This document shows positions 9,822 to 19,104 of a stretch of 64,000 nucleotides of DNA, piece after piece; the first letter of the stretch is position 1; each line of letters starts with the position of its first letter. This DNA comes from Tateyamaria omphalii (GTDB taxonomy: Bacteria > Pseudomonadota > Alphaproteobacteria > Rhodobacterales > Rhodobacteraceae). Made by a program: the position numbers and the translations under genes. The notes under the pieces are model-generated. The model saw only the letters and a program-made list of their open reading frames with translations. It did not search any database and was not told the DNA's origin. The stretch covers positions 2,046,001 to 2,110,000 of the forward strand of contig NZ_CP019312.1 in NCBI RefSeq assembly GCF_001969365.1, in the 5' to 3' direction.

Positions 9822-11242
9822 GCGATGTTCCTTTCCACGCCAGCCGGCGCCTCGGAGACGAGGTGAAAGCTGGTCGAGATGTCGTCGAGTTGAAAATGCG
9901 GTTGCAGCCGGATCGTGGCGGCATACGCGCCGGGGCGGCCCGGCAAGGGCGCGACCGTGACAGACGCATCGCGCAGCGGATACTCTGCCTTAAGCGCCGC
10001 ATCGGCATCTTCATTGCCAAGACAATAGGCCCGCAACCAATCGCTCAGGCCCTTTTCAATCGCTTCTCGTGGGGCAATCGAGCCGATCTCGTCACGCATC
10101 AAAACCTTGAGATAATGGGCAAAGCGCGAAGTGCAGAGCACATATTGCAACATGGCGGAAATGCGCGCGTTTTCAGTTACGGCCCCGCTGTCGAAATGGG
10201 TTGGCAGATGCAGCGATGGATTGGCGTTGAAGACGGCCGTTCCACTCAGTGGCAGCGTGCTGAGCGGTATGACACCGCGTGCGATCAGGGCGTCCTCCTG
10301 CGTGGCGGTCAGTCGCAACGTCGCGGGCGGCTGACACGACAATCCATGACGGTCCACACCCAAATCATGCCCGGGCCAGTTCGGAACCGTGCCACCACCC
10401 TGCCCGTCATCGTCGGCACCACGTATTGCGGCAAACCAGCCGGATCGGAGGTAGGCCGCCATCACAGTGGACGCAAAGCCAAAGGCGCCGATCACCGTCA
10501 GCGGGGCACGCATCTCCTCGTCAAAAGTGAACCCGTCTGCGCGGTCAGGCGCCAGCCGCGCACGCGGCGCGCGGATAACAAGGTCGGGTGCCACAAGACC
10601 CAAAAACCGGGTATCCTCCCGCCTACGAAGCGCGGCCCACCGCATGGCATGCGCTTCCTCTCCCCGCCCTGGCCGACGCTCAGACAGATCGGTGTGCGGG
10701 GCGATCCGGTCAAGCGACTCAACCCCCAAGAGATCCGCCGCAGCACCCAGCACAATGGGGCAGAACGCGGCCGCACCAACCGCAGCCAGTCGCGCCAGCG
10801 TTTCGACCTGATCACCGCGCGCGCGATCCGTGGCCGAAGACACAGCATAGTCCCCGACAATCAGACCAAAGGGCACCCCACCGGGCATCCCGAACTCGTT
10901 GTCATGCACGACGCGGTGCAGATGGGATTGGTCAAACTCCACCGCGCGATCCAGATCGCGCACCAGATCTGGCCAAGCGACGTCGAGCACACGCACGACG
11001 ACTTGCCCGTCAGACCCCGCTTGTTCAACCAGCCGTGCAAGAGCGCGCCAGCGCGCTTCCAGTGCACGGACCTGCGGTGCCCCGAGGATCGCGTTGACTT
11101 GACGGGTCAGGGCGGCGTCGATTGCGGAAATGAGCCTGTCAACCCGAGCGGCAATATGCGCTGCGGCCTGGTCCGGTTCATCGAACAACGCCGCCCCAGC
11201 ACCGCCCGCGCTTGGCGGGGCGATGACGGTAACGGTGTTCAT
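9818..11242 (-). CDS. Second TssC/VipB-family sheath-like protein (ImpD)
   Basis: This is a 474-aa paralogue of the large contractile sheath subunit TssC, encoded directly after it. It retains the family core: AVEFDQSHLHRVVHDNEFG around residue 100, GVPFGLIVGDY, SRFAHYLKVLMRDEIGS near 390, and a C-terminal YPLRDASV segment. It differs from the neighbouring TssC by an unusual alanine-rich N-terminus and a glycine-rich insert (DDDGQGGGTVPNWPG) near residue 275. Tandem TssC proteins are known in Rhizobium impCD and Agrobacterium TssC40/TssC41. Whether it forms mixed sheaths or does another job is not shown by the sequence. Confidence 0.9.
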   Translation of the reverse strand: MNTVTVIAPPSAGGAGAALFDEPDQAAAHIAARVDRLISAIDAALTRQVNAILGAPQVRALEARWRALARLVEQAGSDGQVVVRVLDVAWPDLVRDLDRAVEFDQSHLHRVVHDNEFGMPGGVPFGLIVGDYAVSSATDRARGDQVETLARLAAVGAAAFCPIVLGAAADLLGVESLDRIAPHTDLSERRPGRGEEAHAMRWAALRRREDTRFLGLVAPDLVIRAPRARLAPDRADGFTFDEEMRAPLTVIGAFGFASTVMAAYLRSGWFAAIRGADDDGQGGGTVPNWPGHDLGVDRHGLSCQPPATLRLTATQEDALIARGVIPLSTLPLSGTAVFNANPSLHLPTHFDSGAVTENARISAMLQYVLCTSRFAHYLKVLMRDEIGSIAPREAIEKGLSDWLRAYCLGNEDADAALKAEYPLRDASVTVAPLPGRPGAYAATIRLQPHFQLDDISTSFHLVSEAPAGVERNIA

Positions 11243-11243
11243 G

Positions 11244-12722
11244 TCACTGCTTCTCCGGGATCCGCGCGACCATCCGCAATGACGTTGTCAGCTCTTCCAT
11301 CTGAAGCCAGGGCCGCAGCCAGGCGACGGCGTTGTAGCTGCCCGGTTTGCCTGGGATCTCCTCGACCGAAACGCGTGCATCGCGAAGCGGATAAGCCGCC
11401 CGCATCTCAGGGCCCGCGTCGTCATTGGCGTTCACGTAGTTGTTGATCCAACGGTTCAGCCAGGCTTCGCAATCCTCCGGCTCCATGAAGGACCCGATTT
11501 TGTCGCGCCCGATCACCTTCAGGTAATGCGCGAACCGCGACGTCGCCATCATGTAGGGCAGACGGGCCGAAATCGCTGCATTCGCCGTGGCTTCGGGCCG
11601 ATCGTATTTGGCTGGTTTGTGTGTTGTCTGCGCACCAAAGAAGACAGCGTAGTCGTGGTTCTTATAGTAACAGAGCGGCAGGAAACCCATTGCCCCAAGT
11701 TCTGAATCGCGCCGATCCGTGATGGCGATTTCAGTGGGACACTTGATGTCGGTATCCCCCCCATCGGTCGAAAACAGATGCATGGGCAGTCCCTCGACCT
11801 TGCCGCCGTTTTCGGCCCCGCGGATCGCTGTGCACCAACCGGTTTGGTTAAACGCTTCGGTCAGACTGGCCGCCATGGCATAAGCCGCGTTCATCCAGCA
11901 GTAATTGTTGTGCGGGATGCGGTCGCCTTCGAACGACGCAGCCTCGTCATAGCTGAATTCGTCAATCGTGCGTGTGTCTGGGCCATAGGGCATACGTGCA
12001 AGCACCCGTGGCATGGTCAACGTTGCGAAACGGCTTTCTTCCGATGCGCGGAAGTTGCGCCATTTTGAATACTCGGACGCGTCGAAGATCTTTGACAAAT
12101 CTCGCGGCTTAGCCAGTTCCGTATAGTCGTCGAAGCCAAACAGCTGCGGCGCGGCCGCCGAAATGAACGGAGCGAAGGCGGCGGCCGAAACCTGGCTGAT
12201 GCCCTGCAGGCACTCGAGGTCTTCAAAGCTGTTGTCGAACTCGAAGTCACCAATCATCGCACCCAGCGGTTCACCGCCAGGCGTGCCGAACTCGTCTTCG
12301 TAGATCGACTTGAACAGACGCGACTGGTCGAATTCCACCGCCTTGGCCAGATCCCGCCCAATTTCGGTCTTGGACGCATTCAGCACCCGGATCTTCAAAT
12401 TGGCAGAGGTGTTCGAGTTCTGCACAAGGTGCCACAGACCGCGCCACGATCCCTCCAGCTTGGAAAACTCCGGGCTTTGCATGATCGCCGCCAATTGAAC
12501 CGAGATCTTCTCGTCCAGCGCCTCAATCGCCTTGGTCAGCGTGATCGTCAGGTTTCGATTGTAGCTGACGGTGCCGTCAAGTGCAGCATCGGTCAGTGTC
12601 TTGAGCAGTTCCTTGGTGCGGTCTGGTTCGGTCTGCCGCGTCGCGCCAATAACGCTGTCGAGCAGCGACTGGTCTTTGACGGCTTGGGCTGCACCCGGTT
12701 CGGCTTGAAATTCAGTACCCAT
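11244..12722 (-). CDS. tssC: T6SS contractile sheath large subunit TssC (VipB/ImpC)
   Basis: TssC is the large sheath subunit that polymerises with TssB around the Hcp tube. The 492-aa product shows the conserved EGSWRGLWHLV, AVEFDQSRLFKSIYEDEFGTPGG and PYMMATSRFAHYLKVIGRDKIGSF motifs and ends in the YPLRDARV / LRPWLQMEELTTSLRMV region. Its ATG overlaps the tssB stop by one base. Length and motifs are fully normal for the family. Confidence 0.96.
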   Translation of the reverse strand: MGTEFQAEPGAAQAVKDQSLLDSVIGATRQTEPDRTKELLKTLTDAALDGTVSYNRNLTITLTKAIEALDEKISVQLAAIMQSPEFSKLEGSWRGLWHLVQNSNTSANLKIRVLNASKTEIGRDLAKAVEFDQSRLFKSIYEDEFGTPGGEPLGAMIGDFEFDNSFEDLECLQGISQVSAAAFAPFISAAAPQLFGFDDYTELAKPRDLSKIFDASEYSKWRNFRASEESRFATLTMPRVLARMPYGPDTRTIDEFSYDEAASFEGDRIPHNNYCWMNAAYAMAASLTEAFNQTGWCTAIRGAENGGKVEGLPMHLFSTDGGDTDIKCPTEIAITDRRDSELGAMGFLPLCYYKNHDYAVFFGAQTTHKPAKYDRPEATANAAISARLPYMMATSRFAHYLKVIGRDKIGSFMEPEDCEAWLNRWINNYVNANDDAGPEMRAAYPLRDARVSVEEIPGKPGSYNAVAWLRPWLQMEELTTSLRMVARIPEKQ

Positions 12723-13237
12723 TACTTGTCTCCCTGGTCAGCGGTTTGCGCTTGGAGTTGATCCACTACGTCCTTGATCGCCGCATCGTCTTGCAGCAGC
12801 TTCTCAAGCAACGTCTCGAGCTCTTCTGAACGGTCAGCCTTGGACAACAGGTCGCGCAACTGATTGCGGCTTTCGAGAAGACTGTTCAGAGCGGGCACCT
12901 GGCTCACGACCTGAGCTGGCTCAAAGTCTTCGAGACGGGAAAAGGACAGTTGCACCTTCATATCCTCATCCGCATCACTCAGCGTGTTTTCGACCCGGAA
13001 ATTCAGACCCGGTGTCATCTTGGCCATCACATCGTCAAAGTTGTCCTTGTCGATCTGAACGAACTTGCGCTCGCCAAACGGTTTGAGCTTTTCAGTAGGA
13101 TCACCCGAAAAATCGCCCAGAACACCGACGACAAAGGGCAGTTCCTTTTCGACCATCGTGCCTTCGGTTTCGATCTCGTACTTGATGTGGACGCGCGGTT
13201 TACGCACCTTGTCGAGCTTGTCGTGAATACTTGCCAT
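12722..13237 (-). CDS. tssB: T6SS contractile sheath small subunit TssB (VipA/ImpB)
   Basis: TssB pairs with TssC to build the contractile sheath. The 171-aa product begins [20 protein letters not shown] and contains the diagnostic [14 protein letters not shown] and [15 protein letters not shown] motifs, with a conserved C-terminal helical region used for TssC and ClpV contacts. A strong AGGAGG site lies just before ATG 13237. A separate 115-bp gap upstream leaves room for its own leader. Confidence 0.96.
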   Translation of the reverse strand: MASIHDKLDKVRKPRVHIKYEIETEGTMVEKELPFVVGVLGDFSGDPTEKLKPFGERKFVQIDKDNFDDVMAKMTPGLNFRVENTLSDADEDMKVQLSFSRLEDFEPAQVVSQVPALNSLLESRNQLRDLLSKADRSEELETLLEKLLQDDAAIKDVVDQLQAQTADQGDK

Positions 13238-13270
13238 GTGTGGCCTCCTTAAATTCTGGCGTTGGCGTGA

Positions 13271-13284
13271 GGTGAATTTTCACC
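13271..13284. repeat. Short inverted repeat between tssA and tssB
   Basis: GGTGAA and TTCACC are separated by two bases in the 115-bp gap between the tssA stop and the tssB start. A six-base stem is short; it could act as an mRNA processing or attenuation hairpin that raises sheath gene output relative to tssA, or be incidental. Confidence 0.3.
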
Positions 13285-13352
13285 TGCAATTGAAATGCGT
13301 TTCGCGGATTTGGTCGTGATCGTGCGGCATGGCTGCCGCCAGTTGCGTCAGG

Positions 13353-14396
13353 TCATTCTCCGTTCTGGTTGTTGTCGGGTCGCCGACCGATACCCGCTGT
13401 TGTCATCACGGCACGGCGTGCATGATCGTCCGGGATCAATTCAGCCAGCAGCGTTGCGAAATCCATGCGCCCGCGGCGCACGAGCGTGTCGAGGGCATCT
13501 GCAATGGGTGAATGCGGTTCGGCGCGACGAAAGTACGCCGCGATACGCAACATCTGGTCAAAAGCGTCTTCGCGCGACGTGATTTTTGCTAAGGCGGGCA
13601 TATCCGCAGGCGATCCGCGCGCTGACAAAGCAGTACCGTCACCCGGCAAAGCATCACTGCCCGCATCCTGCACGAGACTATCGGCCGCCAGACTGCGAAT
13701 GGTCCGGGCCGCTTCGTCCAACGCGTCTTCGATCTTGTTAAATGGCGGGGCCTCTGGGCCGAGCAGATCACTCAGAAGGCCATCACATCGCTCAAGTTGA
13801 GCGCCGGCCGTTTCTATTGCGCGGAGTTGCGCGCTAATCGCCGCTGGCCCAGCCTGGGCCAGAGCAGTTGCAACAGCAGGGCCTGCCCCGCCATCCGTCA
13901 CATTCCACACTCCATGCTCACCATAATTCCCGTCCGCGGGCAGCGGCACGAGGCGCAGCGGAGCGATCAGCGTGCCTTCCCGGCCCACCCCGTTCAGCGC
14001 GCCTATTATGTCGAACGGGCGATCGAGTGCGTCTTCGGGTTGTGGATGGAGATCGGTTCCGTGGGACTCAACCATGTCCGCGAGCCGCCGAAGCGATTCG
14101 GCCAATCCGGCAAACCCCTCAAGCCGCGTGCGCGCCTCGATCAGCCAGACTGCGACCTCTATATCCAGCCCAACGTGGTCAAGCAAATGCGCTGCCGTAT
14201 CGGTAACTTCCAGCCACTCGGGAGCGATCTTGAGTACACGTATTGCGGGTTCCGCCCCCTCCTGTCGGCGTTCTTCCGCTCGCGCAGCTGACCTTGCGTC
14301 TCGAAGGCGGCGGTAATCCGCTAGCGCTGAACTGGATTCCCGCGGGTTCTCGCCAACCGGGAGGGTGATTGGAGGAAGCCTACTGTCATCAGGCAC
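13353..14396 (-). CDS. tssA: T6SS protein TssA (ImpA)
   Basis: TssA caps and primes the growing tube and sheath from the baseplate. The 347-aa product has the N-terminal ImpA domain at about residues 20-150 (GENPRES, APEWLEVTDTAAHLLD, GLDIEVAVWLIEARTRLEGFAG) and the short C-terminal type ending in AYFRRAEPHSPIADAL and MDFATLLAELIPD. I chose GTG 14396 because AGGAG lies about eight bases upstream; the open frame to 14432 has no ribosome binding site. It is the first gene of the leftward operon, so the promoter should be in the 299-bp gap to tssH. Confidence 0.92.
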   Translation of the reverse strand: MPDDSRLPPITLPVGENPRESSSALADYRRLRDARSAARAEERRQEGAEPAIRVLKIAPEWLEVTDTAAHLLDHVGLDIEVAVWLIEARTRLEGFAGLAESLRRLADMVESHGTDLHPQPEDALDRPFDIIGALNGVGREGTLIAPLRLVPLPADGNYGEHGVWNVTDGGAGPAVATALAQAGPAAISAQLRAIETAGAQLERCDGLLSDLLGPEAPPFNKIEDALDEAARTIRSLAADSLVQDAGSDALPGDGTALSARGSPADMPALAKITSREDAFDQMLRIAAYFRRAEPHSPIADALDTLVRRGRMDFATLLAELIPDDHARRAVMTTAGIGRRPDNNQNGE

Positions 14397-14695
14397 TGTA
14401 TTTCTCTCCTGCCGCCAATCTCGTTTCTTCAATAAAAACCAAGAGTTAATAGATTTCGTTTCTCGATTCGTATAAAACCGTACCTGAGCAATTCGGGAAT
14501 TCCGAATGGATAATATGCTTGAAGAATGACTGATCGGCTGAAACCTTTATGGTTGTGAGCGACGTCAAAGCGTCGGACTTTCGCGGAGCAGATCAGCCTG
14601 TTTCCGGGGTCATTTCTTGCAACCTAAAGATGTGCTTTAATGCGCAATTTCTTGCGCTGTAACAGTGAGCGATTTGATTTGATTGATGTGTACTG
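14397..14695. promoter_or_regulatory. Divergent T6SS promoter region with two inverted repeats
   Basis: This gap separates the leftward tssA operon from the rightward tssH gene, so both promoters must lie here. It is more AT-rich than its surroundings. Two inverted repeats stand out. At 14491-14507 ATTCGG and CCGAAT flank a five-base spacer. At 14642-14657 GCGCAA and TTGCGC flank a four-base spacer, about 40 bp before the tssH start. Either could be a regulator site. I saw no convincing -24/-12 (sigma-54) element. Confidence 0.5.
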
Positions 14696-17278
14696 ATGCC
14701 CGAAATTGATCTGCACATTCTGATTTCACGACTGGCGCCGGACGTCGCCGCAACGCTGGAAGCCGCAGCGGGAATCGCGGTTCGCAACGGTCACGGAACC
14801 ATCGAGCCGGAACATTGGATCGTGGCATTGTGTAACTCGAACATGGCGGCGGCTGCGATCGAAGCTGCTGGTGCTAATCCTGCGGAAGTCCGAGCCGAGG
14901 CGCAGGGCGCAGTCGATGCATTGACCCGCGGAGCTGCAGCAACGCCGACGATGGCATGCTCCGTCGTTGACCTCGCACGAGAAAGCTGGACCGCCGCCAG
15001 CCTACGATTTGCCCAGCGGTTAGTGTCGGCAGAAATCTTGTTGCACGTGCTGACCAACGACACCGCCCTGCGTGCAAACCTGCGGCGCACTGCACCGACC
15101 CTACTGACATTGAACAAATCCGTTCTTGAAGATCGGATCGCGGCAGCGGCAGACACCCCGGTGCAAAGCGACCCCCAGCCAACCGTTCGCGGGGAAGACT
15201 TCATCGCACTTTACACCCAGGATCTGACGGCACAGGCCCGCGAGGGAAAGATGGACCGGATCGTCGGGCGCAATTCCGAGCTGCGTCAGATGGTCGATAT
15301 CCTGCTGCGGCGGCGACAGAACAATCCGATCCTTCTGGGAGAGGCTGGCGTGGGCAAAACAGCAGTCGTCGAAGCCTTTGCCATGATGATCGCCGAAGGA
15401 CTGGCACCGGGACCGCTGAAAGACGTGACGCTTTATATGCTCGACCTGAACCTGCTTCAGGCAGGTGCCGGTGTAAAAGGCGAATTTGAGCGGCGGCTCA
15501 CAGGTATTCTTGACCAAGTCAAGGCAACCACCAGCCCGGTGATCCTGTTCATCGATGAAGCGCACGGTTTGATCGGCGCTGGTGGGCAGGCCGGTCAGGG
15601 TGACGCGGCCAACATCCTGAAGCCAGCCCTTGCGCGCGGAGAATTGCGCACCATCGCAGCGACGACCTGGGGCGAATACAAAAAATATTTTGAAAAGGAT
15701 GCGGCCCTGACGCGTCGGTTCCAACCGATCAAGGTTGACGAGCCGGACATCGAAACGGCGGTGCGGATGATGCGCGCAGTTGCGGGCAAGTTCGAGGCGC
15801 ACCACGGCGTTTCGATCCGCGAAAGCGCGCTGCGCGCCGCGGTCGAGTTGTCCGCGCGCTATCTGCCGGAACGCCAATTGCCCGACAAAGCGGTCAGCGT
15901 TATCGACACCGCCGCAGCGGCGGTACGCCTGTCCCGTGACGTCGCCCCGGAAGCACTGGAGCGGCACAGAATCGAAGCGGAGCATTTGTCAGTCGAGATA
16001 GACCGGCTGGAAGGCGAGCCATCCGTCTCAGGCGCGAAAGACACCAGCCTAAAGTCACTCCGCACGGCACATGCGGTGGAGGAAAGCGCCGCAAGAGCCG
16101 TCGCCGTGCAACTTGAAAGACAACGAGCGCTGGCGGCTAAAGCAGACGCGGTCGCCGCCGCAGGACATGCAGACCTGCCCAGACTGGCCGAAGCGGAAAA
16201 GGCGCTCGCCAAGGCGGCGGGAGAAGACCCCCTTGTGCACCGCGTCGTCGATGCCGAGGCCGTCGCACAAGTGATTGGCCGTTGGACAGGTGTCCCGACC
16301 GGTCGCCTGATGCGCAGCCAGATCGACGCAGTCGGCACGCTTGATCAACGCCTGAAGGCACGCGTGCTGGGCCAGGATGCCGCGATTGACGCGCTTTGCA
16401 GAGCGATGCGTGTGGCCCGTGCGCAGCTGGGTGACGCGCGCAGGCCGCAAGGCGTATTTCTGCTGGCTGGCATGTCCGGGGTCGGCAAGACCGAGACTGC
16501 CCTGGCGCTCGCCGATGAGCTTTACGGCGGCCAGCAAGCGCTGAGCGTCATCAACATGTCGGAATTCAAGGAAGAGCATAAGGTTTCGCTGCTCATGGGA
16601 TCACCGCCGGGCTATGTCGGCTATGGCGAGGGTGGCGTGCTGACAGAAGCGGTGCGGCGCAGACCCTACGGCGTGCTGTTGCTTGATGAGATCGACAAGG
16701 CGCACCCAGCGGTGCAGGACATTTTTTATCAGGTTTTCGACAAGGGCGTGCTGCGGGACGGCGAAGGCCGTGACGTAGACTTCCGAAACACAACGATCCT
16801 GATGACCGCCAACTCCGGCACGGAAACACTTGCGACGCTGGCAGAAGATCCCGATGCGATGCCTTCGCCGGACTCACTGCCCGATCTGATCCGACCGGAG
16901 CTTCTGACGCAGTTCAAACCCGCCTTTCTGGGGCGGTTGACGGTCGTGCCATACCAACCGCTCGACACCGAAACGTTGAAGGGCATCGTCGATTTGCAGA
17001 TCACCCGCATCGCGGACCGGTTGGCCGCGAACTACGATGCACAGCTCAAAATCACCGATGCCGCCCGCGACACACTCGGCGCCCGCGCAAAGTCAAGCGA
17101 AACGGGGGCGCGCGCCATCGAGGCGATGATTTCACAGAAGGCTCTTCCACAACTGGCAGACCTTTTCTTGGATTCGGTCACGCGCGGACTTGTGCCGCGG
17201 GCGGTCGAAATGGGCGTCGATGAGAGTGGCGAAATTACGGTCGCCGCGCTCGGAAAAAGGAGACGTCTGGCAGGCTAG
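14696..17278 (+). CDS. tssH: T6SS AAA+ unfoldase TssH (ClpV)
   Basis: ClpV uses ATP to pull apart contracted TssBC sheaths so that subunits can be reused. The 860-aa product has an N-terminal domain (residues 1-145), a first AAA+ module with Walker A GEAGVGKT at 215-222 and Walker [16 protein letters not shown], a coiled-coil middle region rich in alanine and charged residues (about 420-500), and a second AAA+ module with Walker A GMSGVGKT at 592-599 and the GYVGYGEGG pore-loop motif. Its ClpV rather than ClpB identity follows from the N-terminal sequence and the T6SS context. Confidence 0.95.
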   Translation: MPEIDLHILISRLAPDVAATLEAAAGIAVRNGHGTIEPEHWIVALCNSNMAAAAIEAAGANPAEVRAEAQGAVDALTRGAAATPTMACSVVDLARESWTAASLRFAQRLVSAEILLHVLTNDTALRANLRRTAPTLLTLNKSVLEDRIAAAADTPVQSDPQPTVRGEDFIALYTQDLTAQAREGKMDRIVGRNSELRQMVDILLRRRQNNPILLGEAGVGKTAVVEAFAMMIAEGLAPGPLKDVTLYMLDLNLLQAGAGVKGEFERRLTGILDQVKATTSPVILFIDEAHGLIGAGGQAGQGDAANILKPALARGELRTIAATTWGEYKKYFEKDAALTRRFQPIKVDEPDIETAVRMMRAVAGKFEAHHGVSIRESALRAAVELSARYLPERQLPDKAVSVIDTAAAAVRLSRDVAPEALERHRIEAEHLSVEIDRLEGEPSVSGAKDTSLKSLRTAHAVEESAARAVAVQLERQRALAAKADAVAAAGHADLPRLAEAEKALAKAAGEDPLVHRVVDAEAVAQVIGRWTGVPTGRLMRSQIDAVGTLDQRLKARVLGQDAAIDALCRAMRVARAQLGDARRPQGVFLLAGMSGVGKTETALALADELYGGQQALSVINMSEFKEEHKVSLLMGSPPGYVGYGEGGVLTEAVRRRPYGVLLLDEIDKAHPAVQDIFYQVFDKGVLRDGEGRDVDFRNTTILMTANSGTETLATLAEDPDAMPSPDSLPDLIRPELLTQFKPAFLGRLTVVPYQPLDTETLKGIVDLQITRIADRLAANYDAQLKITDAARDTLGARAKSSETGARAIEAMISQKALPQLADLFLDSVTRGLVPRAVEMGVDESGEITVAALGKRRRLAG

Positions 17279-17347
17279 CCGCCGCTCTGCTTGCCGAAAT
17301 CGGAACGACGAACGACTGAAACCAATTGACCCAAGGAGCAATACAAA

Positions 17348-17824
17348 ATGCCAATCTACATGCAACTCGACGGTGTGCCTGGTGATGCGACCCATGAGAC
17401 TCATCGAGAGTGGATGGACATCGAAACACTGCACTGGAACGTCGCGCGCAACATGAACACGCAGGCCGGTTCCACCGCGAACCGCGAAGCGTCCGAGCCG
17501 ACGGTCAGTGAAGTGGTCCTGACAAAAGTCACGGACAGCTCCTCAACCAAACTGTTCGCCGAGGCCTGCACCGGTCGGACAGGCAAGCTGTGCACGATCC
17601 ACCTGGTGACCACCGGCAACCCCGGCGACACCTATGTGGAGTACAAACTGACGAACACGCTGGTCTCAAACTATTCGGTCGACACGTCGGGTGACCGTCC
17701 GGTCGAAACCATTCGTCTGAACTTCACCAAGATGGAAGTGAAGTACATCCCACACGACGAGAACCACAGCCCGCAGTCGCCGATGATCGCATCTTATGAT
17801 CTGACCACGACCAAGGCTGCTTAA
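17348..17824 (+). CDS. hcp: T6SS tube protein Hcp (TssD)
   Basis: Hcp hexamers stack into the inner tube that is expelled with the effectors. The 158-aa product begins MPIYMQLDGVPGDATHE, with the conserved IETLHWNVARNM and YVEYKLTNTLVSNYSVD and a typical C-terminus (KMEVKYIPHD). AAGGAG sits nine bases before the ATG. It follows tssH by 69 bp and probably shares its transcript. Confidence 0.96.
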   Translation: MPIYMQLDGVPGDATHETHREWMDIETLHWNVARNMNTQAGSTANREASEPTVSEVVLTKVTDSSSTKLFAEACTGRTGKLCTIHLVTTGNPGDTYVEYKLTNTLVSNYSVDTSGDRPVETIRLNFTKMEVKYIPHDENHSPQSPMIASYDLTTTKAA

Positions 17825-17833
17825 GGCGCCTCT

Positions 17834-17863
17834 GGCCGATTCCCATGTTTTCGGGGATCGGCC
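17834..17863 (+). terminator. Hairpin downstream of hcp
   Basis: An 11-bp stem with one G-T wobble (17834-17844 pairing with 17853-17863) encloses an eight-base loop ten bases after the hcp stop, followed by TCACTTTTCC. It could be a partial terminator or an mRNA-stabilising hairpin that makes hcp more abundant than the genes after it. Confidence 0.55.
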
Positions 17864-17914
17864 TCACTTTTCCGTCCGAACTCCTGTTGTCAGCGAAAAG
17901 AGGGACGCCACATC

Positions 17915-19078
17915 ATGGCCACCGATGCAAAAACGAGGCTTGAAGCGCATGCGCGGCGCCTCGGTTCGATCAAGTCCGACTATTATGGGCATGTCTTTCA
18001 GGCGGTCGCCGGGGCATACTCGGATGCGTTTGATGCGTTCAACAAGAAACTGGACGAACAGAAGGCCGCCGATGACCTGAAGATGGAACTGGCGATGACG
18101 GTCCTGATCGTCGCCGCTGTTGCCGCAGCACCGATTGCGGCTGGCAGCGCCGTGACGATCCTTGCTGGGACTGCGGTGGGCAAAACAATGGCGACCTATT
18201 CGGCACGCGTTGCGTCATCGGGCCTTGCCACGTCGAAGATGGCAAGATGGGCCGTCTCACAAGGCGGGGCTTTGCATTCCGCGACCAACCAATTGTCCAA
18301 TCGAACCGTGGTAAAGGCCATCTGGGCCCCCGTCCGCTCAGAGGTCGCAAGCTACGTGCGCAAACAGACGGCAAAGCAGGCAACAAAAGTAACGACGGAG
18401 GTGCCCGGGCTTGAGATTCAAACCGGGAACCCGAGTTCCCTGCTCCTCGCGATGACGGCGTATGTGAAGAACACCTACGCCTATCTGGAAGCGCAAATTG
18501 AAGCCGCCATTGCCGGTGACGGCCCCGAAGACATCCTCAAAGCGTTTGCCGATGATCTGGACAAGCATCCGTTCTTGAAACGGCCGCCAACAATTGACGA
18601 AGGAACGCTGGCCACCATGCGTCGGCGCTTTGAACTCGCTCTGTTCCTGGACTATCTGATGCAATTTGACCGGCTGGAGGTTACAAAATTCAGCCACCAC
18701 ACGCGGAAGGATGCGATTGCGGTCTACACGACGACGTCGTCAGGGATCCCGGACCTTCCTGGATCGCCGAGCTATCCGCGCAACACATCCAAGCAACACT
18801 CTCAAGAAGGCCAACGCGTCGTCTACCGCGATCCCGGCAACAAGGTCGAGGATCGGATCAACGAACTTATGGGCAAGGAACTGGACGCAAGCGACACGCT
18901 TGTAAAGCTGAAGGACTTACCAAGAGAATTGATCCGCGACCGTTCATTCTTCGAGACGGGTCCGTTTGGTTCAGATGTCGACGCCACAGCGATGCGCAAC
19001 AGCGCAAAAGCGCTGCGCGCGCTGAACGACGCTTCCCCGCTCGTCAACAAACTTCCGGCACAGGCGGCGGCTGGCTGA
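17915..19078 (+). CDS. Unrecognised 387-aa protein with membrane hairpin, candidate T6SS effector
   Basis: I do not recognise a family. The 387-aa product has a charged helical N-terminus (residues 1-55), a strongly hydrophobic Ala/Val/Gly-rich stretch at about 55-85 that could form a membrane hairpin, a basic helical section (about 120-160), and a hydrophilic C-terminal half ending in repeated Ala/Asp/Leu-rich helices. There is no signal peptide. AGAGGGA precedes ATG 17915. It lies directly after hcp and before a VgrG needle fragment, a usual place for T6SS cargo. A pore-forming or membrane-acting effector is an inference; an adaptor or structural protein is equally possible. No immunity gene is evident. 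Confidence 0.6.
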   Translation: MATDAKTRLEAHARRLGSIKSDYYGHVFQAVAGAYSDAFDAFNKKLDEQKAADDLKMELAMTVLIVAAVAAAPIAAGSAVTILAGTAVGKTMATYSARVASSGLATSKMARWAVSQGGALHSATNQLSNRTVVKAIWAPVRSEVASYVRKQTAKQATKVTTEVPGLEIQTGNPSSLLLAMTAYVKNTYAYLEAQIEAAIAGDGPEDILKAFADDLDKHPFLKRPPTIDEGTLATMRRRFELALFLDYLMQFDRLEVTKFSHHTRKDAIAVYTTTSSGIPDLPGSPSYPRNTSKQHSQEGQRVVYRDPGNKVEDRINELMGKELDASDTLVKLKDLPRELIRDRSFFETGPFGSDVDATAMRNSAKALRALNDASPLVNKLPAQAAAG

Positions 19079-19104
19079 CAGACCCGGCGCCCGCGCATCG
19101 CGAC

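Noticed and set aside
9863-11446. 527-aa plus-strand open frame
   Set aside because: It is antisense to the second TssC gene, whose conserved motifs are unambiguous.
14397-14695. Sigma-54 promoter for the T6SS
   Set aside because: TTGC motifs occur, but no GG-N10-GC pair with proper spacing was found.
15101-15985. 294-aa minus-strand open frame
   Set aside because: It is the antisense frame of the first ClpV ATPase module.
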